Origin: GCA-2746795 sp964643965
Lineage (GTDB): Bacteria > Chloroflexota > Anaerolineae > Promineifilales > Promineifilaceae
Direction of reading: 5' to 3'
DNA: 64,000 nt
Assembly: GCA_964643965.1 (NCBI GenBank)
Contig: CAZXVH010000015.1
Location: 4,732-68,731 of the forward strand
This document shows, one piece after another, positions 42,719 to 51,392 of the stretch. Position 1 is the first letter of the stretch. Each line of letters opens with the position of its first letter. Under the pieces are notes generated by a model. That model worked only from the letters and a program-made list of their open reading frames with translations. It was not told the DNA's origin and did no database searches. The translations under genes were made by a program, and so were the position numbers.

Positions 42719-42813
42719 GAATATTCTCCATTATTAACCATCATCCAGACCTGACAGGTTTCCACCAGTGTATATGCTTATCAACTACGCTCAAAAAACG
42801 CATCAGGTCTTGC

Positions 42814-42888
42814 ACTGTCCTGTCAACCATATTTTGATGGATATTTACCAGAGAAGTTTATCCATCAATTTAGCCTTGACAGGACAGT
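42814..42888. mobile_element. 75-bp miniature inverted-repeat element, copy B, inside the nuo operon
   Basis: ACTGTCCTGTCAA (42814-42826) and its exact complement (42876-42888) flank a core with the perfect inner repeat TTGATGGATA/TATCCATCAA. Read from the other strand it matches copy A at 31421-31499. It lies in the 185-bp nuoH-nuoI spacer, so it should be transcribed as a hairpin within the nuo mRNA. Confidence 0.75.
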
Positions 42889-42903
42889 AGACTAAACAGC
42901 TAT

Positions 42904-44007
42904 TTAACTAAAGAAGCTGGTGATAGCTTCTTGAATAGGCGCAAAAAATCCTTCTTCGGCCAATACCAACACCACCGCCAAGATAATGAAGTTTAATACG
43001 GCAATTGGCAGCAACCTCTTCCAACCAAAGGACATCAACTGATCGTAGCGCAAGCGGGGGAAGGTGGCCCGTATCCAAATCATGATGAACAAGCCGATAA
43101 AAATCTTGATGAACATGTAGACAAAGCCCAAAATCGGAACCTGATCCACGAATGGCCCCCGATAACCACCAAAGAAAAGCGTGGCGGCAATGGCGCTGAG
43201 GGAGATCATTTTCATGTATTCAGCCATGAAGAACATGCCAAAGCGCATCCCGGCATACTCCACGTTAAAACCGGCCGATAGTTCTTGCTCTGCCTCTAAT
43301 AGATCAAAGGGGGCGCGCTGCAATTCCGCCATGACGGCGATGCAGAAAATGATGGCAGCGATAGGCTGCATAAATACAAAGTAGCCGTTTTTCTGGGCTT
43401 CCACGATGACGCCTAAGTCCATGGAGTTCGCCAACATCACGGGGATGATAATACTCAGGCCCATAGCCAGTTCGTAACTAATCATCTGCGCCGAAGCGCG
43501 GATGCCGCCCAAAATGGCGTATTTGCTGTTGGAAGCCCAGCCAGCCAGGACCACGCCGTAGACGCTGATGGAAGTGACGGCCAGGATAAAAAGGACGGCG
43601 ATATTGAGGCCGGGCACAATAGCAAAATAGGGGTATTGTTCCGGTACCAGGCCCGGAATTTTACCGGCCCAAGGAATGACGGCCAGAATTAAAATGGCGG
43701 GTATTACCGCCAGCATTGGGGCCACGTTATAGACAATTTTATCTGCTTTGGCGGGCGTGGGGTCTTCTTTGAAGAAGAGTTTAACGGCGTCGGCGGCCGG
43801 TTGCATAAAACCGCCCAGCAATTTTCGTTCTTTTTTGCCGCGTCCGGGCAGGGGTATGTATCCGGCCCGGTTGGGGCCAACTCGCGCTTGCATCCGCGCC
43901 AACACTTTGCGTTCAAGCAGGGTGGTGTAAGCAAAGCCGGTTATCACAACCATGCTCATGATGAAGCCTACTACCAATCCCCAGAGGGCTATTTGACTAA
44001 GTGCCAT
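42904..44007 (-). CDS. nuoH: NADH-quinone oxidoreductase subunit H
   Basis: The 367-residue membrane subunit has eight helices and the quinone-site loops: TTLLERKVLARMQARVGPNRAG and then AEYMKMISLSAIAATLFF. The region RAPFDLLEAEQELSAGFN with the conserved glutamates and KIFIGLFIMIWIRATFPRLR are typical. It joins the peripheral and membrane arms and shapes the quinone cavity. Confidence 0.96.
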   Translation of the reverse strand: MALSQIALWGLVVGFIMSMVVITGFAYTTLLERKVLARMQARVGPNRAGYIPLPGRGKKERKLLGGFMQPAADAVKLFFKEDPTPAKADKIVYNVAPMLAVIPAILILAVIPWAGKIPGLVPEQYPYFAIVPGLNIAVLFILAVTSISVYGVVLAGWASNSKYAILGGIRASAQMISYELAMGLSIIIPVMLANSMDLGVIVEAQKNGYFVFMQPIAAIIFCIAVMAELQRAPFDLLEAEQELSAGFNVEYAGMRFGMFFMAEYMKMISLSAIAATLFFGGYRGPFVDQVPILGFVYMFIKIFIGLFIMIWIRATFPRLRYDQLMSFGWKRLLPIAVLNFIILAVVLVLAEEGFFAPIQEAITSFFS

Positions 44008-44052
44008 GTGTATTCCTCTTTTAATTCCAATGTGCGGTGTTTAATGTTCAGT

Positions 44053-46623
44053 TTACAGTACGCTGTTGACCGTTGACTGTTTACTGTTTTCTATTTCCAC
44101 AACGGCCGTTTCCAACCATCTCTTCACACCAGACAACAAACCAATACCGGCCGGCGCTTTGCCATTGACATGAACTGTGGCAGAAACGGCCGTCTCCCCC
44201 ACCCTCACCGTCACCACATCCCCATCTTCGACAAACAGGTCTTGGGCATCCGCTTCATTCAGCCACAATGTCGGTTTCGCTTTGCGCTCCGCCAGCACCG
44301 CCGAATGATCCACCAGGATGCCGGGCGTATAAAGCGCCGCCATGTGGATAATGCGCAAACCGGCCGCATCCACTGCTGCTGGCGCCGGGACATCAAAATG
44401 AGCCACTGCGCCACTTTCGGCCGTTACTGCCCATTGCTGGCCCAGACCCGAGCGATTTTCAAAGGCGCTGCCGCCATAATAAAGGTCGTCGCCGCCCACA
44501 TCCGGCCACTGCTTTTCCACCTGCGCCAGGGTGCGGTAATCCATGCCCTTGTATTGAGGCACAGCCTGCGCCACTTCTTTGAACGCCAGGCTGGCGGCAA
44601 AAGGCGCTTTGCCCAGGCCGAGCCGTTCGCCAATCTGCGCCAAAATCTGCCAATCAGGCCGGCTTTCGCCCATCACCGGAATGGCCGGATAGTAGCGCTG
44701 CACCCGGCGTTCCCCGCTGGTAAACGTGCCTTCCCGCTCCGCCCAACTTTGGGCGGGCAAAACCACATCAGCGAGAACGGCCGTTTCCGTCATAAACAAC
44801 TCTTGCACCACCAGGAAATCCAACTGGCCCCGATCCGCCAGCAAGCCATCCGCCACCGGATTCGCGCCCAGCACAAACAAGCCGTTCACCTCGCCATCAG
44901 CAGCCCCGGCCGCAATCGCCGCCGCATCCAAACCCGCTTCCTGCGCCGGTTTATAACCCGGTTCCCACGCCGGCTGAATACCCATGTCCCAGGCACCTTG
45001 CGTATTACTGCCCGGCCACACCGGAACCAGGCCACTGTTCAGCTTACCGGCATGGCTGCTGCCATCTTGAATCGTCAACAAATTGCCCAACATCCGCGCC
45101 AGGGCGTCCGTCTGGGCATAACTCAGGCCGGCGCTGCCGTAAAAGACCACCAAATTAGCCGCGCTGCTCAACAACTGCGCCGTGGCTACAATCTCATTAT
45201 CCGCTGCGCCATTAGTTTCCACTTTCGCCATATTGACCAACTGGCTGACCGTGGCTAACAAATCCTCCGGCGGCGTAACCATCACCTGCACGGCGTGTTT
45301 ATCCAGGCGCGTGGCATAGGGATTAACCACCACCACCTGGGCGCCGCGGTCGGCGGCTTGCTTGACGCGCAGCCACCACACCGGCGCTGCTTCATGCAAA
45401 TCGCTGGCCACCACCAACACTACATCGCCCGCACCCAGTTCCTTTATATTGCTACCGCTGCTCAGGCCAACTTGCGCCACCACATCACCACCGGCCAATA
45501 ACGGCCGTGCCAGGTCAATATGGTTGCTCTTGAAGCCCTTGCGGATCAATTTTTGGAAGAGGAATAAATCCTCATTACTCAACCGATCTCCCGCCAGGCC
45601 AGCCACCACATCCAGCTCCCCCAGTTTCTCCGCCACTAAATCCAGCGCTTCATCCCAGGATGCTTCTACTAACTCGCCATTCTTCCGTACCAACGGCTTC
45701 ATCAACCGATCAGGCGCATCCGCATAATGATGCACAAAGCGCCCTTTATCACAAATCCAAATCTCATTAACCGCTTCATTCTGGCGCGGCATCACCCGCT
45801 TAATCACCGTGCGCCCGCCAGACTTCGCTTCCCGGCGCGTACTCAAAGTCGTATTACAGCCCACCGGGCAGTGCGTACACAAACTGGCTACCGGCGTCAA
45901 CTCCCACGGCCGCGCCCCAAAACGGAAATCAATCGTCGTCAGCGCCCCCACCGGACAAATATCAGTCGTGTTCCCGCTCCAATAGCTGTCAAAACCCGGC
46001 TCCGACATCGTCACAATTTCCAAACCACGTGCCCGGTTATGGAAACGGATCACCGGATCATCCACAATCTCTTCCTGGAAGCGGATACAGCGGGCGCATT
46101 GAATACAGCGCTCCCGATCCAGGACAATAAGTTCACCCAATGGTATCTGCTTATGCAAATGAAGCTTATCCTCATAATGCATCCGGCTGACCCCTTTCCC
46201 ATACGCCATCGTCAGGTCTTGCAGGGGACATTCGCCGCCTTTGTCACAAATAGGGCAGTCCAACGGATGACTGGTCAGCAAAAATTCCAACACATCCGCC
46301 CGGGCCGCTTCCACCGCCGCCGTCGCCGTGCGTACCACCATACCCTCAGACGCCGCCACCGTACAGCTCGTTTGCAAACCGCGCCCAAAATTTAACTTGG
46401 GGCTGCCATCCGCATCAAGCAGCAGTTCGCCAGAAGCCCGGTCTCTCATGGGCAGCCCAATTTCCACCAGGCAGAGACGACACATCCCCACCGGCTCCAG
46501 CTTGGGATGGTAACAAAAAACAGGAATTTCGTTGCCAATTTGTTTGGCAGCATCAACCACCACCGTGCCCTTCGGCACAATAACCGTCACACCATCAATC
46601 GTTAATGTAATCAGATCGCTCAT
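44053..46623 (-). CDS. nuoG: NADH-quinone oxidoreductase subunit G
   Basis: The 856-residue protein begins with a 2Fe-2S domain (CYHPKLEPVGMCRLC), an HxxxCxxC 4Fe-4S motif (HPLDCPICDKGGECPLQD) and the N4/N5 ferredoxin-like pair (CIQCARCIRFQEE; CTHCPVGCNTT). The molybdopterin-like inactive domain follows (about 220-700), with a C-terminal extension (about 740-856) resembling the MGD-binding barrel. It transmits electrons from NuoF to NuoI. The length is typical of Chloroflexi NuoG. Two intact AACGGCCGTT palindromes lie within it. Confidence 0.95.
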   Translation of the reverse strand: MSDLITLTIDGVTVIVPKGTVVVDAAKQIGNEIPVFCYHPKLEPVGMCRLCLVEIGLPMRDRASGELLLDADGSPKLNFGRGLQTSCTVAASEGMVVRTATAAVEAARADVLEFLLTSHPLDCPICDKGGECPLQDLTMAYGKGVSRMHYEDKLHLHKQIPLGELIVLDRERCIQCARCIRFQEEIVDDPVIRFHNRARGLEIVTMSEPGFDSYWSGNTTDICPVGALTTIDFRFGARPWELTPVASLCTHCPVGCNTTLSTRREAKSGGRTVIKRVMPRQNEAVNEIWICDKGRFVHHYADAPDRLMKPLVRKNGELVEASWDEALDLVAEKLGELDVVAGLAGDRLSNEDLFLFQKLIRKGFKSNHIDLARPLLAGGDVVAQVGLSSGSNIKELGAGDVVLVVASDLHEAAPVWWLRVKQAADRGAQVVVVNPYATRLDKHAVQVMVTPPEDLLATVSQLVNMAKVETNGAADNEIVATAQLLSSAANLVVFYGSAGLSYAQTDALARMLGNLLTIQDGSSHAGKLNSGLVPVWPGSNTQGAWDMGIQPAWEPGYKPAQEAGLDAAAIAAGAADGEVNGLFVLGANPVADGLLADRGQLDFLVVQELFMTETAVLADVVLPAQSWAEREGTFTSGERRVQRYYPAIPVMGESRPDWQILAQIGERLGLGKAPFAASLAFKEVAQAVPQYKGMDYRTLAQVEKQWPDVGGDDLYYGGSAFENRSGLGQQWAVTAESGAVAHFDVPAPAAVDAAGLRIIHMAALYTPGILVDHSAVLAERKAKPTLWLNEADAQDLFVEDGDVVTVRVGETAVSATVHVNGKAPAGIGLLSGVKRWLETAVVEIENSKQSTVNSVL

Positions 46624-46633
46624 CTGTCAGTCT

Positions 46634-47896
46634 CTAATCCGCAGCCATTGCAACCGGCTTTGCCGCCTGCACCTTCGCTTTATATTCTTCCGGGAAATGT
46701 TTAATCGTAGACAAAACCGGGTTAATAGCAAAATCACCCAGGGCGCACAATACGCGCCCGCCAATCTGGCTGGCGACGCTGTGCAGCGTCTCCACATCCT
46801 GCATCGTACCCTGCCCGTCATAAATACGCTGGAGCAGCCGCTCCATCCAAAACGTACCTTCACGGCACGGCGTACATTTGCCGCAAGATTCATGTCTAAA
46901 GAAACGCAGCATCTTCAACGCCGCCCAGACCATATCCGTATCTTCATCCATCACAATCACAGACGCCGACCCCATCACCGAGCCATGCTCCGTCAACCCT
47001 TCATACGTCATCGGCGCATCCAATGCGGAAGCTGTGATCACCGGGCCGGAGCCGCCGCTGGGCAGCAGCGCTTTGAACTGCTTGCCATCTTTCACCCCGC
47101 CCGCCATCTGCAACAGTTCCCGGTAAGTGACGCCCATTTCCACTTCGTAATTACCTGGCTTTTCCACATGACCGCTCATACACACAATCTTAACGCCCGT
47201 ACTTTGTTCCGTGCCCATGGCCGTATACCAGGCGGCTCCCTTCACCATGATCAGAGGCACATTTGCCAGCGTCTCCGTATTGTTGACCACGGTCGGCCTG
47301 CGGTACAAACCTTCAACGGCCGGAAACGGCGGTTTCGACCAGGGCTGCCCCAATTCACCTTGCAGGGAATTGATCAGCGCGGTTTCCTCGCCACAAATGT
47401 ATGCGCCTGCGCCGTAGTGGCAGTAAAAATCACAGCTAAAGCCGCTGCCTAAGATATTTTCCCCCAGGAAACCGGCGGCATAAGCCTCACGGATTGCCTC
47501 TTCCATGGCGTAGGCCGCATCCATAAACTCCCCGCGAAAATAATTGAAGATCGTCTTTGCCCCAATAGCATATGCGGCAATAATCGCCCCTTCAATGACC
47601 TGGTGCGGATTATGTTCAGATAATTCCCGATCCTTAAAAGTGCCTGTCTCGGATTCATCTGTGTTGATAACCACATACTTGTCTCCGGGCGCTTTGGGGA
47701 TGAAGCTCCACTTCACACCAGTGGGGAAACCCGCTCCCCCTCGTCCGCGCAATTTAGAGGTACGCACTTCGTTGATCACATCTTGCGGGTCCATGCCCAA
47801 CGCTTTTTTCAAGCCGTCATAACCGCCATGCTGGCGATAAACATCCAATTTATGAATGTTTGGAATATCACGGTGACGCAATAAAAGATAAGTCAT
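46634..47896 (-). CDS. nuoF: NADH-quinone oxidoreductase subunit F (NADH/FMN)
   Basis: The 420-residue subunit has the NADH/FMN-binding glycine-rich RGRGGAGFPTGVKW (near residue 52) and SGHVEKPGNYEVE. The C-terminal 4Fe-4S (N3) motif is ESCGKCTPCREG near residue 337. It oxidises NADH and passes electrons to NuoE and NuoG, with the full set of cofactor residues present. Confidence 0.97.
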   Translation of the reverse strand: MTYLLLRHRDIPNIHKLDVYRQHGGYDGLKKALGMDPQDVINEVRTSKLRGRGGAGFPTGVKWSFIPKAPGDKYVVINTDESETGTFKDRELSEHNPHQVIEGAIIAAYAIGAKTIFNYFRGEFMDAAYAMEEAIREAYAAGFLGENILGSGFSCDFYCHYGAGAYICGEETALINSLQGELGQPWSKPPFPAVEGLYRRPTVVNNTETLANVPLIMVKGAAWYTAMGTEQSTGVKIVCMSGHVEKPGNYEVEMGVTYRELLQMAGGVKDGKQFKALLPSGGSGPVITASALDAPMTYEGLTEHGSVMGSASVIVMDEDTDMVWAALKMLRFFRHESCGKCTPCREGTFWMERLLQRIYDGQGTMQDVETLHSVASQIGGRVLCALGDFAINPVLSTIKHFPEEYKAKVQAAKPVAMAAD

Positions 47897-47916
47897 ACGG
47901 TATTTACCTCTGCGCC

Positions 47917-48462
47917 TTATTCCTGCCCAATGTCGCGCACGGCGTAACTTGTAATTTTTTCCACGACGCTCGTCTCGGCCGGGCCAGAATCTGCTGTCTG
48001 GCGCAACCGCGCCAACAATTGGTCAAATTTCTCTTCGTTTAGGTTCTCCTCAAAACGGAGATTACATTGCAACATCGGCGCTCTGTCACAAGCGCCTAAG
48101 CACATCACCGTTTTTAAGGTGAACAAACCATCATCCGTCGTGCCATCCACGGGAATGCCCAGCTTATCCGAGGCCATTTCCACAAATTCATCGGCGCCGC
48201 GCAAAGCGCAGGCCAGATCATTGCAAACTTCCAACACATATTTGCCCACTGGCTCTTCATAATACAAGGAGTAGAAACCGGCAAGCGACAAAACGTGCGT
48301 GGGATCCAGGTCTAAGATAGCCGCCACTTCCCGCATGGCGTCTTCACTCATGTAACCGTATTCAAACTGCGCCAGGTACATTAAAGGCAAAATAGCGGAT
48401 TTCTTATCAGGAAACCGCGCCAATATCCCTTGTATCTCTTGGGGGTACTTTTCCGCAATCAA
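47917..48462 (-). CDS. nuoE: NADH-quinone oxidoreductase subunit E (2Fe-2S)
   Basis: The 181-residue subunit has a four-helix N-terminus (LPLMYLAQFEYGYMSEDAMREV) and a thioredoxin-like domain with the 2Fe-2S ligands in EVCNDLACALRG and CLGACDRAPM. Its length is slightly above typical, with a short C-terminal extension. It forms the N1a-containing heterodimer with NuoF. Confidence 0.95.
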   Translation of the reverse strand: MIAEKYPQEIQGILARFPDKKSAILPLMYLAQFEYGYMSEDAMREVAAILDLDPTHVLSLAGFYSLYYEEPVGKYVLEVCNDLACALRGADEFVEMASDKLGIPVDGTTDDGLFTLKTVMCLGACDRAPMLQCNLRFEENLNEEKFDQLLARLRQTADSGPAETSVVEKITSYAVRDIGQE

Positions 48463-48474
48463 AGCAATCTCCGT

Positions 48475-49731
48475 TTATCTATCAATCTCGCCTAAAACAA
48501 TGTCCAGCGAGCCAATAATCGACACCACATCCGCCATAAACAAACCCTTGGATAGATTAGGCAGCGAGGCCAGATTTACATAAGATGGGGCGCGAAAATG
48601 CACACGCGCTGGTTTTGGCCCACCATCACCGCGCAGATGAACGCCAAATTCTCCTCGCGGGGATTCAATCGCCTGGTAAACAAAGCCTTTGGGGGCGCTG
48701 AAGCCTTCTGTCCATATTTTAAAATGGTGAATGACCGCTTCCATACTGTGTCCCAATTCTGCACGAGGCGGGGGCACTATCTTGCGATCATCAATATTCA
48801 CCGGGCCATCAGGCAGTTTATCAAGCCCCTGCTCAATGATGCGCAAACTTTGCCACATTTCTGCCATACGCACCCGGTACCGGGCATAGACGTCGCCATC
48901 TGTCTCCAGGGGTACATCGAAGTCATAGGTTTCGTAACCGCAATAGGGCGTGGCTTTGCGCACATCATAGTTGACGCCAGAACCACGCAAACAAGCGCCG
49001 GTCAGCCCCCAGGCAATGGCGTCTTCTGCAGAGATAACCCCAACGCCTTTTGTACGCCGCAAGAAAATGGGATTGTTTTTCAACAAGGCATCATAGTCAG
49101 CGATTCTGGATGGCATAAAATCCAGAAAATGACGTACGCCCGGTACAAACTCTTCTGTTAAATCACGCCACAAACCACCCGGCCGGAAATAACTCACCAT
49201 CATGCGCTGCCCGGAGACCATCTCGAATAAATCAAGAATGTATTCTCGCTCCCGAAAACAGTATAAAAACACCGACATCGCCGCCAGGTCTAAAGCGCTG
49301 GTGCCCAGCCAGACAAGATGGCTGGCAATTCGCTGCAACTCTGTCAAAATCACTCGAATGACTTGCGCCCGAGGGGTGGCCTCGACGCCCAATAATTTCT
49401 CGACAGCCAGGATGTAACCCAGGTTGTTAGACATGGGCGAAAGGTAATCCATGCGGTCTGTCATCACCAGGGCTTTGGTGAAGGTTTTGGCTTCCATATT
49501 CTTTTCAATACCGGTGTGCAGGAAGCCGATATCGGGCGCCATATTGACCACTGTTTCGCCATCTAACTCTACCAATAAACGCAGGACGCCATGGGTGCTG
49601 GGATGCTGCGGTCCCATGCTCAACAGCATATGTTCTTCAGCATCATCAATTTGCATGCCCGTGCCCACTTTGGCCCGGAGTTCCTCGACAGAAAGTTCTT
49701 GAATGGTATCACTTGCAGGCGTGAGTAACAT
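48475..49731 (-). CDS. nuoD: NADH-quinone oxidoreductase subunit D (49 kDa)
   Basis: The 418-residue subunit shows the quinone-site SMGPQHPSTHGV motif near residue 38, GFLHTGIEKNMEAKTF and the C-terminal PRGEFGVHLRGDGGPKP. It pairs with NuoB to form the quinone-reduction site, with a fold descended from [NiFe] hydrogenases. The 101-bp gap to nuoC contains a hairpin repeat. Confidence 0.97.
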   Translation of the reverse strand: MLLTPASDTIQELSVEELRAKVGTGMQIDDAEEHMLLSMGPQHPSTHGVLRLLVELDGETVVNMAPDIGFLHTGIEKNMEAKTFTKALVMTDRMDYLSPMSNNLGYILAVEKLLGVEATPRAQVIRVILTELQRIASHLVWLGTSALDLAAMSVFLYCFREREYILDLFEMVSGQRMMVSYFRPGGLWRDLTEEFVPGVRHFLDFMPSRIADYDALLKNNPIFLRRTKGVGVISAEDAIAWGLTGACLRGSGVNYDVRKATPYCGYETYDFDVPLETDGDVYARYRVRMAEMWQSLRIIEQGLDKLPDGPVNIDDRKIVPPPRAELGHSMEAVIHHFKIWTEGFSAPKGFVYQAIESPRGEFGVHLRGDGGPKPARVHFRAPSYVNLASLPNLSKGLFMADVVSIIGSLDIVLGEIDR

Positions 49732-49770
49732 AGCTACCTCTGTTACAGCAATCAGTTTTCAATAATTTTC

Positions 49771-49804
49771 AGATTGGTTCAATCTGGCAGATTGAATTAA
49801 TCTG
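49771..49804. repeat. hairpin of the AGATTGGTTCAATCT family, copy 2
   Basis: AGATTGGTTCAATCT (49771-49785) and AGATTGAATTAATCT pair around GGC with two mismatches. It sits in the nuoD-nuoC spacer, followed by TTTACTG/TTCACTG words at about 49811-49829. Confidence 0.7.
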
Positions 49805-49832
49805 AAAAGCACTGTTTACTGTTCACTGAAAA

Positions 49833-50357
49833 CTAATCTCTTGTGGCGTACGGTTTTTTCGCATCAATTTCATCGAAATTAAAGGAGAACTGTACTTCTT
49901 CATAACCCAATGGATAATCTTTACGCAGGGGATGTCCCTGCCAATCTTCCGGCAAGAATAATCGGCGCAAGCTGCCATTGCCTTTGAAACGTATGCCCAT
50001 CAAATCCCACACTTCCATTTCTAACCAGGTGGCAATCGGCCATATTGTGCCTATGGTTTCTGGTCCATCTTCGGGGTCTTCAACCAGCACCCGCAGGCGG
50101 ATACGATGGTTATAAGGCAGGGAGTTTAGCTGATAATTAATAGCAAAGCGGGGAAAGTCTGGCAGCATATCGTCGGCGCATATGTCGGTGAGGAAATTGT
50201 ATTGCAAATCGGCATCATCACGCAGCAACTGACAGACGTTTTTGAGCGCTGATTTTGTTATGTAAATTGTTTTCTCGCCACGAAACTCAATGACTTCTTC
50301 AATGGCCTCAGCATATACCTGGGTGATTTTATTGATAAGCAGTTGATCGCGCTCCAT
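49833..50357 (-). CDS. nuoC: NADH-quinone oxidoreductase subunit C (30 kDa)
   Basis: The start chosen is ATG 50357 (MERDQLL), which shares a base with the nuoB stop as TAATG; a frame to 50366 exists. The 174-residue protein has the signature WLEMEVWDLMGIRFKGN and DWQGHPLRKDYPLGYEE (family motif ERE/DxxGI..HP..RRIL..DW.GHPLRKD). It scaffolds the peripheral arm. Confidence 0.95.
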   Translation of the reverse strand: MERDQLLINKITQVYAEAIEEVIEFRGEKTIYITKSALKNVCQLLRDDADLQYNFLTDICADDMLPDFPRFAINYQLNSLPYNHRIRLRVLVEDPEDGPETIGTIWPIATWLEMEVWDLMGIRFKGNGSLRRLFLPEDWQGHPLRKDYPLGYEEVQFSFNFDEIDAKKPYATRD

Positions 50358-50839
50358 TATGACCAATCTCCCAGCTTTTCGGTGCGGATTTTTTCATGCA
50401 GGGTCATAAAACCGTCAATGAGCGCTTCCGGGCGGGGCGGACAGCCGGCGACAAAGACATCGACCGGGACAATTTCGTCCACGCCTTGCACGATGGCATA
50501 GTTGTTGAAGACGCCGCCACAAGAGGCGCAGTCGCCCATGGCTATCACCCACTTAGGGTCTGGCATCTGGTCATAAAGCCGACGCACGACGGGAGCCATT
50601 TTGCGAGTGACACGGCCGGCTACGATCATGAGGTCTGATTGGCGCGGAGAGGGGCGGTTTAACTCCATGCCGAAGCGAGAGGCGTCGAAGTGGGCCGCCT
50701 GTGACCCCATCATTTCAATGGCGCAGCAGGCCAACCCAAATAAAATAGGCCACATAGCATTCGTGCGGCCCCAGTTGACAAGATCTTCTAAACGATAGGT
50801 GACAACACCCATGTTCCCGAGTTTTTGTTCTATTCCCAT
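50357..50839 (-). CDS. nuoB: NADH-quinone oxidoreductase subunit B (N2 cluster)
   Basis: The 160-residue subunit contains the tandem cysteine pair GLACCAIEMM plus GDCASCGG and FVAGCPPRPEA, the four ligands of the N2 4Fe-4S cluster that reduces quinone. The start overlaps the nuoA stop by 10 bp. Confidence 0.97.
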   Translation of the reverse strand: MGIEQKLGNMGVVTYRLEDLVNWGRTNAMWPILFGLACCAIEMMGSQAAHFDASRFGMELNRPSPRQSDLMIVAGRVTRKMAPVVRRLYDQMPDPKWVIAMGDCASCGGVFNNYAIVQGVDEIVPVDVFVAGCPPRPEALIDGFMTLHEKIRTEKLGDWS

Positions 50840-51198
50840 TCAAGGACTCCTTTTTTCCAGACCCAGACATCCCCCAGAATAAACAAGAACATGAAAATAA
50901 GCATGACAGCCAGGCCAAAGTAGCCCAAAGAACGAAAGCTCATGGCCCAGGGCACCAGCAAAATAATATCGACATCGAACAAGATGAATAAGACGGCAAT
51001 GCGATAAAATTTAATGGGCAGACGACGTTGTGCCTCGCCGATGGCGGTCATGCCAGATTCATAAGGGGTGAGTTTACGGGCAGACGGCCGTTTTGGACCC
51101 AAATTCAACGACAAAATGGGCAATAACAAGGCAAAGAATATAGCTATCCCCAGCAAGACTGCCAGAGGAAGGTAATCAACAACGATTTGATTTGGCAT
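50830..51198 (-). CDS. nuoA: NADH-quinone oxidoreductase subunit A
   Basis: The 122-residue membrane subunit has three helices and the hallmark loop KLTPYESGMTAIGEAQRRLPIKFY, then AVLFILFDVDIILLVPWA. It is the first nuo gene and is preceded by a credible promoter. Confidence 0.96.
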   Translation of the reverse strand: MPNQIVVDYLPLAVLLGIAIFFALLLPILSLNLGPKRPSARKLTPYESGMTAIGEAQRRLPIKFYRIAVLFILFDVDIILLVPWAMSFRSLGYFGLAVMLIFMFLFILGDVWVWKKGVLEWE

Positions 51199-51256
51199 AG
51201 GCTTCAGTTAATACTTAATTGAGTTATTTGAGGGCCAGCCTCACTACAGTCTGTGC

Positions 51257-51285
51257 ATTCTATCACAAGCAATACCCCCTCGCAA
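51257..51285 (-). promoter_or_regulatory. promoter of the nuo operon
   Basis: On the minus strand TTGCGA (51280-51285), a 17-bp spacer and TAGAAT (51257-51262), giving a leader of about 50 nt before nuoA. Confidence 0.6.
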
Positions 51286-51321
51286 AACATCAAACCTTTT
51301 TTTGTACGCCTCCCTTTAGAT

Positions 51322-51360
51322 AAAAAAAAGCGGCGAGATGGGGCCTCTCATCGCCTTTTT
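51322..51360 (-). terminator. terminator downstream of rpoD
   Basis: On the minus strand GGCGA(T)GA and TCTCGCC form a stem with one bulge, with A and T runs on either side, about 35 bp past the rpoD stop. It isolates rpoD-dnaG from nuo. Confidence 0.7.
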
Positions 51361-51392
51361 ACAAATAAATCAAACGCACAGAGGCCATTGGC

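Noticed and set aside
44170..45258. 362-codon plus-strand frame opposite nuoG
   Set aside because: It lies antisense to a well-supported nuoG, has an arginine/histidine-rich shadow composition and no recognisable domain.
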